Assembly: GCA_028277445.1 (NCBI GenBank)
Contig: JANQGG010000055.1
Location: 1-64,000 of the forward strand
Direction: 5' to 3'
Source: Chloroherpetonaceae bacterium
GTDB taxonomy: Bacteria; Bacteroidota; Chlorobiia; Chlorobiales; Chloroherpetonaceae
DNA length: 64,000 nt
The notes under the pieces are model-generated. The model searched no databases and had not been told where the DNA came from. It worked only from the letters and a program-made list of their open reading frames with translations. The translations under genes and the position numbers were made by a program. This document shows, one piece after another, positions 8,941 to 17,961 of the stretch. Within the stretch, counting starts at the first letter, position 1; each line of letters starts with the position of its first letter.

Positions 8941-11196
8941 TTACAACGGCAAGAGATTTGCAAATTTTAACACCAGTGTTTTTTCACCAACACGCTCAAA
9001 AAATACTTTGGCTTTTCTGGCATCTCCTGATCCTTGCAATGCCAATATTTTTCCTGTTCCAAACAGTTTATGCTGAACTTTCATACCGATTCTCAAACCA
9101 TCATCCATAGCGTCATTGGCATTAACAACCGGCTTTGATTTGGGTTTGGCGGTTTTTGGTTTTGACCGCCACGATTTTGAAAATACGGAAGGTTGCGCTT
9201 CATCCTGGTATGAACTGTAATCATATCGAGACCGCTCGGTTTCTTTTTCACGCTTTTCCCATAACTTGACACCGCTCTCGGTTACCACAACGCTTTCATC
9301 GAGTTCATCCAAAAACCTTGATTTGATGGATACGAGCAATTGCCCGAACCGATAGCGGTTTTTGGCATAGCTCAGGTAAAGCTTTTTTTCAGCACGGGTT
9401 AAAGCCACATAAAAGAGTCGGCGTTCTTCTTCAAGTTCGGAACTGTCCTCGGGATTCAATGGGAAAAGTTTTTCTTCCAAACCGGTTACAAACACTACCG
9501 GAAATTCCAATCCTTTGGCAGAATGCACCGTCATCAGGGTCACTTTACTTTCGTTTTCATCCACATTATCCTGATCGGTTGAAAGAGAAACATTTTGCAA
9601 AAATGCGCTCAGGCTGTTATCCTCCGGGTTATGATCCGAAAAATCACGAGCCAGGGATAAAAACTCCTGCAGGTTATCGTAACGGGTATTGGCCTCGGTT
9701 GTGTTTTCTTCTTTAAGCAGCTCAAGCATTCGGGTTTTTCTGAGCAATTCAGCAACAACTTCATAAGCTGATTCTTTAGAAGACATATCCTGGAGATGCT
9801 CGATTAAAAATCTGAAATCATTCAAGGCTGAAATTAATCGTGGCGATATATCGTGTTGTAGCGGTTGCGAAATAATTTCAAACGCCGACCGATGGCCCTC
9901 TTCTGCTATCGCTTTGATTTTTTTTATGCTCACATCGCCAATCCCGCGGGTAGGCACGTTCAAAATTCGAAACAATGATTCTTCATCAAGCTGATTGACA
10001 ATAAATCGCAGATACGCAACAATATCTTTGATTTCTTTGCGTTTGTAAAACGATACGCTCCCAAACACCTGGTAGGCCAATCCATGATAACGAAGGGCGT
10101 CTTCAAGCGCGCGCGACTGGGCGTTGGTTCGATAAAACACCGCAAACTGATCATTACCCATTCCCCTTGAGAGCTTTAAATCACGAATAGTTAAGGCAAC
10201 TTTTTCAGCTTCACGACGCTCATCCTGCGATTCAAACAATACAACCGGATCACCGACTTCGTTCTCGGTGAAAATGGTTTTTTCAAGCTGATTTTTATTA
10301 TTTCTGATCACCGCATTGGCCACTTGTAAAATGGTCCGGGTACTGCGATAATTCTGCTGCAAACGGCATACCGTTGCGCTTGGGTAGTCTTTCCGGAATC
10401 CCAAAATGTTGGTAATATCTGCCCCGCGCCAGGAATAAATGGACTGTGCATCATCGCCAACCACACAAATATTTTGATGCCTGGCCGCCATTTGTTTTGA
10501 TACCACATATTGCGCACGGTTGGTATCCTGGTATTCATCAATCATCAAAAATTGAAACCGTTCCTGGTAAGCATTCAATACATCCGGGTGGTAGTTAAAC
10601 AACTGAATCGGCTTGATCAGCAAATCATCAAAATCCATCGCGTTGTTTTTCCTCAAAACCTCATCATATTTTAAATAGACTTCCGAGACTTTTTCGGAAA
10701 CAAAGTCCGAAGCGGTTTCGGCGAACCGGGCCGGTAAAACAAATTTATTCTTGGCTTGACTGATCATTGAATGCACCGCATTCGGCGATATTAAATCGGT
10801 TGCAAGGCCTAACTCGGCCATCACTTCCTTGATGATCTTTTTACTATCATCGGCATCGTAAATGGAAAAGTTGGAATCAAAATCGATTTTTGATGCATGA
10901 TTTCTTAATAACCGGGCAAAATTTGAGTGAAACGTCCCGATCCAAAGCCCCCGCGTTGAACCTTCGCCAAGCAACGATTCAATACGCTCGCGCATTTCCT
11001 GGGCGGCTTTATTGGTGAAGGTTAGCGCAAGAATTTGTTCCGGGGAGCAAAGATTCCGGTGTATAAGATATGCAATTCGATATGTGATTACGCGGGTTTT
11101 TCCGGAACCGGCGCCGGCAATGATCATTAACGGGCCATGTGTTGTGGTAACGGCTTTTTTTTGCTCAGGATTTAGCTTATCTAGTAATGTGTTCAA
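8941..11196 (-). CDS. pcrA: UvrD/PcrA-type 3'-5' DNA helicase
   Basis: A superfamily 1 helicase of 751 residues with GAGSGKTR (Walker A, about 28-35), FDEYQDTN-type Walker B, VVGDDAQSIYSWRGAD, QNYRS, a motif with VTLMTVHSAKGLEF, and VALTRAEKKL. The C-terminal ~48 residues (from GMKVQHKLFGTGKI) form the Tudor-like domain of PcrA/UvrD that contacts RNA polymerase. The start is TTG at 11196, preceded by AAGGAA 7 nt upstream, one of the few recognisable ribosome sites here. It acts in nucleotide excision repair, replication-fork repair and transcription-coupled repair. A divergent sensor gene lies on the other side of a 150-nt intergenic region. Confidence 0.93.
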   Translation of the reverse strand: MNTLLDKLNPEQKKAVTTTHGPLMIIAGAGSGKTRVITYRIAYLIHRNLCSPEQILALTFTNKAAQEMRERIESLLGEGSTRGLWIGTFHSNFARLLRNHASKIDFDSNFSIYDADDSKKIIKEVMAELGLATDLISPNAVHSMISQAKNKFVLPARFAETASDFVSEKVSEVYLKYDEVLRKNNAMDFDDLLIKPIQLFNYHPDVLNAYQERFQFLMIDEYQDTNRAQYVVSKQMAARHQNICVVGDDAQSIYSWRGADITNILGFRKDYPSATVCRLQQNYRSTRTILQVANAVIRNNKNQLEKTIFTENEVGDPVVLFESQDERREAEKVALTIRDLKLSRGMGNDQFAVFYRTNAQSRALEDALRYHGLAYQVFGSVSFYKRKEIKDIVAYLRFIVNQLDEESLFRILNVPTRGIGDVSIKKIKAIAEEGHRSAFEIISQPLQHDISPRLISALNDFRFLIEHLQDMSSKESAYEVVAELLRKTRMLELLKEENTTEANTRYDNLQEFLSLARDFSDHNPEDNSLSAFLQNVSLSTDQDNVDENESKVTLMTVHSAKGLEFPVVFVTGLEEKLFPLNPEDSSELEEERRLFYVALTRAEKKLYLSYAKNRYRFGQLLVSIKSRFLDELDESVVVTESGVKLWEKREKETERSRYDYSSYQDEAQPSVFSKSWRSKPKTAKPKSKPVVNANDAMDDGLRIGMKVQHKLFGTGKILALQGSGDARKAKVFFERVGEKTLVLKFANLLPL

Positions 11197-11231
11197 TGGT
11201 AATTCCTTAAAAAGATTTTTCGGCCTTTCAT

Positions 11232-11260
11232 TTGACTTAAATCATAAAGATTATTATCAT
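11232..11260 (+). promoter_or_regulatory. putative sigma70-type promoter of the PAS/GAF sensor
   Basis: TTGACT (11232-11237), a 17-nt spacer and TATCAT (11255-11260) lie 90 nt before the ATG at 11351. Only the motif and the ideal spacing support it. Confidence 0.4.
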
Positions 11261-11350
11261 TTAAATGTAGTGATGCTTAAATTTATGATTCAAACTTAAG
11301 TGCATTGATATAACGGTTTTTCAAAAATTTTTTTGTCATTTCACCCCAAC

Positions 11351-14300
11351 ATGCCTGAACTTGCTAAAATCATTTATGTAGGCTTTTCTTCGAGTCTCCT
11401 AAGTACAATTTCAGAGGATTTAGCTAAAAAGTCTATTTCCTTGAAAGGCATTACAATTGAATCCTTTAATCAAAGGGCTCAAATCATTCAAACTGAAAAA
11501 CCGAAACTGATCGTAATTGAAGAACAAGCTCAGGGTGTTGATATCAGTTCAGTTATTACGGCATGTAAAGAAGATTTTGAGTCAATACCAATTATTGCTT
11601 TAGTTCAAGAAAGTAACATTGCGCTTGCTGTTTCATGCATGAAAAGCGGTGCTTCAAATGTAATACCTAAATCTAACTCCGCCCAAATAAAACTTGCCAT
11701 ATTTGAAGAACTTTCAAAATCAAAGCCGGTTCATGAACGTTCGAAGCGTAAACCTTTTGAACACATGAATGCACGATGTATTCTGAATTATCATAAAAAC
11801 GGAAATGTGACAACGGAATTTATGAATCAGGATTTTTTGGATCTGGTGTCATATAATCAACCTGAAAAAGATGAAAAAATTGATCTTTCGAATTTAGTTC
11901 ACCCGGATGATCTTCAATCCTATAATACTTTTATAGAAAAAGTAAAAAAACGCACTAAGCCGTTATCTCATGAAATGCGATTGGTTTTGAAACATGCCAA
12001 TCCAATTTGGGTTCGTGAAACCGACACCGTGTTGGAAAAACAAAACGGCTCGCTCAGAATTGAAAAGGTTTTAGAAAACATACCTATCCATAGTATTAAA
12101 CCAGGTCCTGATAAATTCAAACATGCTTCTAAGGAAACTCGGGTTGATGAACTTTCCCTACATAAAGAAAAATTAAGATTACTGTTTGAAGAATCGCCGG
12201 TTAGCGGAATCGTCATAGATTCTTCATTGCAAGTAATAACGGTAAACTCGAAATTTAAAAACTTGTTATCGCTAACTGGTAACGATGTTGAACGCCTTCA
12301 TTGCAATGATTTTTTACCTCCCGACGATTATGAAAAATTCTGCCTTGCTCTAAAGTCATTAAATAAGAAGTCGGAACATCAGAAAATTGAAATTCGCTTA
12401 CTTTCAAAGACCGGCGATAGCATTTGGGTAAAAGCAACGCTTGGATTCATCATAAAGAACCCTAAGAAACCGTTGGTCTACTTTGCGCAATTTTTAAATA
12501 TTTCCGAACAAAAATCGTTAATGCATTCGCTTAAATTGCAAAACTTAAGACTTGAAGCATTAGCAGAGGTATCGCGTGTTTTTATAGATTGTTATGATTT
12601 TTCAGCATCGTTAAACAATGCGTTGAAAATACTTTCAAATGTTATCGGAACTGATCGCGCTTATCTTCTTTCTCGCAAGTCTAACAAGTCGAACCCGAAT
12701 GAACCTCTAACATTGTTGGTCGATTACACTGCGACCGGTGTAAAAAGTTATAAATCGTTTATGCTTTCTAATCCTGAAAGTATTAAAGAGCAAGCCAATC
12801 GATTCATGAAAGCATTTAACGGAATTATGAAACAGCTTAAAAACGGACAACATTTTCAAATGATTGCCCGTCTTTTAAAAGAGGATCAGAGAGCTATTTA
12901 TGAGTATTTTCAGGTTAAGTCTTGTATTGTATTTCCTTTAATGGTTCATGACGAATTTTACGGATTAATCGGATTTGATGATTGCACATCCGAACGGGCA
13001 TGGGAAGAGCATGATATTAATTTGTTGCAAACAGCTTCCAGTACTATCGGAAACGCTTTTGGCAGATATTTAGCGCTTAATGACCTTAAAGAAAGCCGCA
13101 CACAATACGAAACATTGTCGAAAAATTACCCAAACGGCGCCATATGCCTGTTTGATAAATCTCATAGGGTTTTACTCTTGCATGCTAAAGACCTGATTGA
13201 AGATTTCCCGGAGATACTGACGTATGAAGGAAAACTGGTTGAAGAGATTCTACCCGAAGCGCATGCAAAAATTATTAACAATGCCATCGATGAAACGTTT
13301 GAAGGAAAGGAACAACACTTTGAGTACGAGATCGCCGATCGGTGTTGGTTAATTCAAACCGTTCCGAATGTCAGTTTAACTCAAACCATCGAAACCATTA
13401 CCTTTATTGCGCAAAACATCACCCCGCAGAAAAAAGAAGCGCAAGCCATTATTGAATCAAAAAAAGACTATCAAAGCATTTTTGAATATGCTCATGATGC
13501 TATTTTTGTTTATGATACCGCATTCAAAACCATAATTGATGCTAACTTTCAAGCGTGTAATAATTATGGGTATACCAAAGATGAACTTAAATCTCTCCCA
13601 CCATCTTCGATTTGTAAATATCCTGCCCGGGGAAATTTTCACATAAAGGAAACGCTTGAAAAAGGTTTTTTAACCGGTTATGAAAATGTTCATCTGCATA
13701 AAGATGGCAGAGAAATCTTTGTTGAAATTAATTCTTCCATCATCGAATATGGTGGTCAAAAAGCCATTTTAAGCATATGCCATGATGTTACCGGGCGAAA
13801 CGAAATTGAACATGCACTGCGTGAAAGCCAGCGAAAATACCGCCAGATCATTGAAAATACGGGTGAAGGTATCTGGATTTTAGATCATAATGCCAAAACC
13901 GTTTATGTAAACCCTCAATTGGCTTCGATGCTTGGCTTTACTGCCGACAGCATGCGCGATACATCCTTCTTTGATTACATCTATCCCGAAGACATGGATA
14001 TTGGCAAACGCATGTTTATGAAAAACAATCCGGGGCAATTCAAACGCGTTGATCTTAAACTGGTTCGACAGGATGGCTACTTCCTTTGGGCAATACTTTC
14101 TCCCACACTCATCTATGATGAAGACAATCGCTCCTCAGGTATTCATATTTTAGTCACCGATATTACGACACGCAAAGCGTTGGAAGACACCCTTCGCGAA
14201 AGTGAAGAACGCTACAAAACCTTAGCGGAAAACTTCCCTCATGCCGCAGCTTTGATCATCGACCAAAATATGAGATGCGTGCTTGCTGCCGGCGATGCGT

Positions 14301-14938
14301 TTAAAAAGCTGGGTGCCGACCGCCCAAACACCGAAGGTAAAACCCTTTCGAATGTTCACCCTAAGGAATTAGCCCTGTTTTTTGAAGAGCAATACAAAGC
14401 CTCATTCAAAGGCGAACGTCGGTCGTTTCAAACGTTTTATCAAAATCGGCACTGGTTGGTTCATACCATTCCCAACAAATCGTCCGATGGGAAAATCAAC
14501 ACGATTTCCGTTATTTGCCACGATGTCACCGAATTAAAAAAGCAAAACGAATCCTTTTTGGAGCATAAGCTTAAGTTCGATCATCTTTTTAACCATGCAC
14601 TCACCGGCCTGATGATTATTGATAGCAACGGAAAAATTACTAAAGTAAATCCCAAGTTGTGCTCAATGTTAGGGTACGATAATCAGGAGCTGCTTGGAAA
14701 AACAGTTCTCAGTATAAGCGCTAAAGAAGATGCTGAAACTGAAAGTAAGCTAATTCACAACTTATTTGATCAATCAGAGCAAGACTATGAAATGTCTAAA
14801 CGATTTATTCATAAAACAGGTAACTTGATATGGGTTAAAGTTCATGCATCCATCCTGAGCGATGACCATCTAAAACCAGCCCAACCCCAATGTTTTATGA
14901 TGATTGAATCATCAGACGACATCAATCACTCGTATTAA
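11351..14938 (+). CDS. multi-PAS/GAF sensor protein with pseudo-receiver and no output domain
   Basis: A soluble protein of 1195 residues. In order it holds a receiver-like domain (about 5-115), two PAS domains (about 140-245 and 270-395), a GAF domain (about 405-580) and five PAS/PAC units to the C-terminus. The PAS units show repeated motifs such as FEYAHDAIFVYD, NTGEGIWILD and FNHALTGLMIIDSNGK. The receiver has Glu57 in place of the phospho-accepting Asp (LIVIEEQ) but keeps a Lys near its end (VIPKS). No kinase, cyclase, GGDEF/EAL, DNA-binding or phosphatase domain follows, and the stop is followed by an unrelated ABC transporter. A TTG 18 nt upstream could also start it. It may be a scaffold or a sensing partner for a separate kinase. 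Partner unknown. Confidence 0.85.
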   Translation: MPELAKIIYVGFSSSLLSTISEDLAKKSISLKGITIESFNQRAQIIQTEKPKLIVIEEQAQGVDISSVITACKEDFESIPIIALVQESNIALAVSCMKSGASNVIPKSNSAQIKLAIFEELSKSKPVHERSKRKPFEHMNARCILNYHKNGNVTTEFMNQDFLDLVSYNQPEKDEKIDLSNLVHPDDLQSYNTFIEKVKKRTKPLSHEMRLVLKHANPIWVRETDTVLEKQNGSLRIEKVLENIPIHSIKPGPDKFKHASKETRVDELSLHKEKLRLLFEESPVSGIVIDSSLQVITVNSKFKNLLSLTGNDVERLHCNDFLPPDDYEKFCLALKSLNKKSEHQKIEIRLLSKTGDSIWVKATLGFIIKNPKKPLVYFAQFLNISEQKSLMHSLKLQNLRLEALAEVSRVFIDCYDFSASLNNALKILSNVIGTDRAYLLSRKSNKSNPNEPLTLLVDYTATGVKSYKSFMLSNPESIKEQANRFMKAFNGIMKQLKNGQHFQMIARLLKEDQRAIYEYFQVKSCIVFPLMVHDEFYGLIGFDDCTSERAWEEHDINLLQTASSTIGNAFGRYLALNDLKESRTQYETLSKNYPNGAICLFDKSHRVLLLHAKDLIEDFPEILTYEGKLVEEILPEAHAKIINNAIDETFEGKEQHFEYEIADRCWLIQTVPNVSLTQTIETITFIAQNITPQKKEAQAIIESKKDYQSIFEYAHDAIFVYDTAFKTIIDANFQACNNYGYTKDELKSLPPSSICKYPARGNFHIKETLEKGFLTGYENVHLHKDGREIFVEINSSIIEYGGQKAILSICHDVTGRNEIEHALRESQRKYRQIIENTGEGIWILDHNAKTVYVNPQLASMLGFTADSMRDTSFFDYIYPEDMDIGKRMFMKNNPGQFKRVDLKLVRQDGYFLWAILSPTLIYDEDNRSSGIHILVTDITTRKALEDTLRESEERYKTLAENFPHAAALIIDQNMRCVLAAGDAFKKLGADRPNTEGKTLSNVHPKELALFFEEQYKASFKGERRSFQTFYQNRHWLVHTIPNKSSDGKINTISVICHDVTELKKQNESFLEHKLKFDHLFNHALTGLMIIDSNGKITKVNPKLCSMLGYDNQELLGKTVLSISAKEDAETESKLIHNLFDQSEQDYEMSKRFIHKTGNLIWVKVHASILSDDHLKPAQPQCFMMIESSDDINHSY

Positions 14939-15046
14939 GATTTCGGATTTAATAAAACCCCAGTTGGACTTTTCAACTTTTTAGAGTGTTTTTACATTAC
15001 TTACAATGCATGCTCCAGGTAGTATCAAATTAAATTAAGTTCGTTC

Positions 15047-16864
15047 ATGCCTCATCCTAATAAGAATACCAATGATTTACCCCCGCAAAAACTAACTCAA
15101 GAGTCTCTGGGTCAAGCAAAAAAATTATTAGGCTATCTAGCGCCCTATAAAGGAAAATTTATTTCTGCGCTCATAGCTATGACCGTCGCCAGTCTTCTCG
15201 GGCTTGTTTTCCCTTATGTAACCGGCCAGTTGGTTGATTCTGCGCTTCAAGGCTCTTCGAGCGGATGGTTTGGTAGTATCGATACCATCGCGCTAACTTT
15301 AATTTTAGCCATTGGTTTGCAATCGGTATTTTCTTTTTTTCAATCCGTTTGGTTTGTTGAAGTTGGCGAACGCACATTATCCGATTTGCGGAAAGATACA
15401 TACGCGCGTCTGATCCAATTGCCCATGTCATTCTTTTCTACCCGGCGTGTCGGAGAATTAAACAGCCGAATTTCTGCCGATCTTGGCCAAATTCAGGATA
15501 CCTTAAACACATCTCTTTCTCAACTTCTTCGACAACTGGCCACAATGATCGGTGGCATTGCACTTATCGCAACCATGTCCTTAAAGCTCACCTTGGTGAT
15601 GATTTCCTCGTTCCCCGTGCTGATTCTACTGGCAATTTTCATTGGGAAAAAAATTCGCCAAATGTCGCGCAAAGCTCAGGATATATTGGCCGATAGCAAT
15701 ACCATTGTTGAAGAAACCCTTCAGGGCATTTTAAATGTTAAGGCCTTTGCCAATGAAGGCTTTGAAATCAATCGCTTTAACGATAAAATCCATCACTATG
15801 TACATTCTGTTGTAAAGGTTGCCAAATACCGAGGCGTCTTTGTTTCATTCATAATTTTTGGCTTGTTTGGGGCTATAGTATTGGTCCTTTGGTACGGCTC
15901 AAAATTGGTTCAACAAAATGAAATCAGCATTGGCGATTTAACCGCATTTTTGCTTTATACCACTTTTATTGGTGCGGCTATGGGCAGCTTTGCCGATTTA
16001 TTCAGCCAGGTTCAAAAAGCGCTGGGGGCAACCGAGCGAATTTTTGAGATTCTAAATCAAAACCCTGAAACGCTCTCACTTAACTTACAACCCATAAAAC
16101 AGCCCAAACGAAATAAACGTCCTCTAAATGGCCAAGTCTCTTTTGAAGAAGTAAATTTTCGCTATCCGGGTCGCAAAAACCTCGTTTTAAAAAACATAAC
16201 ATTTGATGTTAGAAGCGGTGAGCGTATTGCACTGGTTGGGCCGAGCGGTTCAGGGAAATCAACGTTGCTTAATGTGTTGCAACGCTTCTACACGATTCAA
16301 AATGGCAACATATTGATTGACGGAAAAAGTATTGATGATTACCCGTTGAGCGCTTTACGAAAACAAATGGCAATTGTACCCCAAGATATTTTGTTATTCG
16401 GTGGATCCATTGAAGAAAATATTGCATACGGAAATCCAGGCGCTGATTTTGAAGAGATACAATCTGCAGCAATCCAGGCCCATGCGCACGAATTTATCAC
16501 CAAGTTTCCCGAAGAGTACAAAACATTGGTCGGCGAGCGTGGGATTAAACTTTCAGGCGGTCAGCGCCAAAGAATAGCCATCGCCAGAGCGATATTAAGT
16601 GATCCGGCCATCCTGCTTTTGGATGAAGCCACCAGTTCATTGGATTCCGAATCGGAAAGGTTAGTTCAGGACGCTATTGAGCATTTAATGGAGGGACGAA
16701 CATCGTTTATCATTGCCCATCGATTATCAACAATAAAAAATTGCGACAAAATCGTGGTTATCAAGGATGGTGAAGTCTATGAAAGCGGTACGCACCTTGA
16801 ACTGCTGGAAAAAGAAAACGGCCTGTATCGTATGCTTTCCGAATTGCAATTTGATCTGGACTGA
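15047..16864 (+). CDS. ABC exporter, fused membrane and ATPase domains (MsbA/ABCB type)
   Basis: A half-transporter of 605 residues that should work as a homodimer. The membrane domain (about 30-325) has six helices. The ATPase domain (about 365-600) has Walker A GPSGSGKST, Q-loop VPQDILLFGGS, signature LSGGQRQR, Walker B AILLLDEATSSLD and H-loop IIAHRLSTI. Lipid A, other lipids, peptides or drugs are possible substrates. Sequence alone does not separate these, though overall shape resembles MsbA and mitochondrial ABCB10-type proteins. Its stop codon directly abuts the stop of the convergent cation efflux gene. Confidence 0.9.
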   Translation: MPHPNKNTNDLPPQKLTQESLGQAKKLLGYLAPYKGKFISALIAMTVASLLGLVFPYVTGQLVDSALQGSSSGWFGSIDTIALTLILAIGLQSVFSFFQSVWFVEVGERTLSDLRKDTYARLIQLPMSFFSTRRVGELNSRISADLGQIQDTLNTSLSQLLRQLATMIGGIALIATMSLKLTLVMISSFPVLILLAIFIGKKIRQMSRKAQDILADSNTIVEETLQGILNVKAFANEGFEINRFNDKIHHYVHSVVKVAKYRGVFVSFIIFGLFGAIVLVLWYGSKLVQQNEISIGDLTAFLLYTTFIGAAMGSFADLFSQVQKALGATERIFEILNQNPETLSLNLQPIKQPKRNKRPLNGQVSFEEVNFRYPGRKNLVLKNITFDVRSGERIALVGPSGSGKSTLLNVLQRFYTIQNGNILIDGKSIDDYPLSALRKQMAIVPQDILLFGGSIEENIAYGNPGADFEEIQSAAIQAHAHEFITKFPEEYKTLVGERGIKLSGGQRQRIAIARAILSDPAILLLDEATSSLDSESERLVQDAIEHLMEGRTSFIIAHRLSTIKNCDKIVVIKDGEVYESGTHLELLEKENGLYRMLSELQFDLD

Positions 16865-17788
16865 TCATTTGCAATCAACATATTCACAACTTTCCGACCT
16901 GAACTCAAGTTCCACCGTTTCGTGATCAACCCCATGTTTTTTAATGGTGGCTTTAATCTGTTTTTTAATCGCTTTGAAATCATCGATACTTAATCCTTCA
17001 TCTATCACCACATGAAATGAACCTACATTGTAATTACCATCCATAGACCAAACATGGGTATCATGAACGGAGACCACATGATCCAGATTTTTCATCTCTT
17101 CCAAAAGTAAATTTACATCAACATCTTTTGGCACACCCTGCAGAAATGTACTTAAAAAGCCATAGAGATTCTTATAAACATTCCACAAAATAAATCCAGA
17201 TATTCCTATGGAAAGTAAAGGATCAAGAATGTAAAGCTCCCAGAAATAAATCACAATCGCGCCGAACAAAACAGCCACCCAACCCAGCACATCTTCCAAC
17301 AGATGCAACATAACAACGCGCTCGTTGGCGCTATGACCATGCTGCAATCGCAATACGGCAATGCCATTAACCAAAACGCCGAAGATTGCAATATAAATCA
17401 TACCTTCGGCATGGACTTCTTCCGGGTTGAAAAGGCGCAAAGCGGATTGATAGATGATAATAGACGAACCGGCTAAAAGCACTATCGAATTAATTAAAGC
17501 TGAAATTAATGCAAACCGCTTGTACCCGTAGGAATAAAGCTCATCACGATCTTTTTTGGAGAACCGCTGAAACACATATGAAAGTCCGATAACTAGCGAA
17601 TCCCCTAAATCGTGAATCGCATCCGATAAAATGGCAACCGAATTGGTTAACAGTCCGCCAATAAATTCAATAATCGTAAATGAGAAATTGAGTAAAAAGG
17701 CCACAATCAAATTTTTTTCAGTGCGATCCTCCAAATGATGATGATGGTGGTGATGGTGATGGTGATGTGAATCGTGATTATGCCCCAT
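16865..17788 (-). CDS. cation diffusion facilitator (Zn/Co/Cd efflux), His-rich N-terminus
   Basis: A CDF-family proton antiporter that exports Zn2+ and similar ions. Of 307 residues, the first 20 include a run of eleven consecutive His, a likely cytoplasmic metal buffer or sensor. Six membrane helices follow (about 28-195), with the metal-site pattern DAIHDLGDS in helix 2 and HLLEDVLGW in helix 5 (H/D-x3-D). A cytoplasmic C-terminal domain (about 205-300) follows. The C-terminal CEYVDCK tail adds two Cys. It converges on the ABC exporter with no spacer. Confidence 0.92.
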   Translation of the reverse strand: MGHNHDSHHHHHHHHHHHLEDRTEKNLIVAFLLNFSFTIIEFIGGLLTNSVAILSDAIHDLGDSLVIGLSYVFQRFSKKDRDELYSYGYKRFALISALINSIVLLAGSSIIIYQSALRLFNPEEVHAEGMIYIAIFGVLVNGIAVLRLQHGHSANERVVMLHLLEDVLGWVAVLFGAIVIYFWELYILDPLLSIGISGFILWNVYKNLYGFLSTFLQGVPKDVDVNLLLEEMKNLDHVVSVHDTHVWSMDGNYNVGSFHVVIDEGLSIDDFKAIKKQIKATIKKHGVDHETVELEFRSESCEYVDCK

Positions 17789-17961
17789 AACTCTATCAAA
17801 GCAGTTAAAACGTTATAAACATCATATTAAGGTTTTAATTTAATACAAACCCTTTTATATTCATAAGGTTGATAGAACCTTAAATGCAAATGATTTACAT
17901 TTAAAAACCTGATCTGAAAAGCGTTTATTATCAGCAACTTTTACATTAAAAACCACCTTCC

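Noticed and set aside
8930-8946. Hairpin over the pcrA stop codon followed by a run of ten T residues on the minus strand
   Set aside because: The stem (TTGTAAG with CTTACAA) ends about 20 nt before the T-run, so it does not form a standard terminator, and the T-run may be chance in AT-rich DNA.
15047-16864. Assignment of the ABC exporter as MsbA
   Set aside because: The domains fit, but no lipid A gene is adjacent and many ABC exporters share this layout, so no symbol was given.
17724-17788. Tandem CAT/CAC run as a microsatellite or CRISPR-like repeat
   Set aside because: It is the coding sequence of the His-rich N-terminus of the cation efflux protein.
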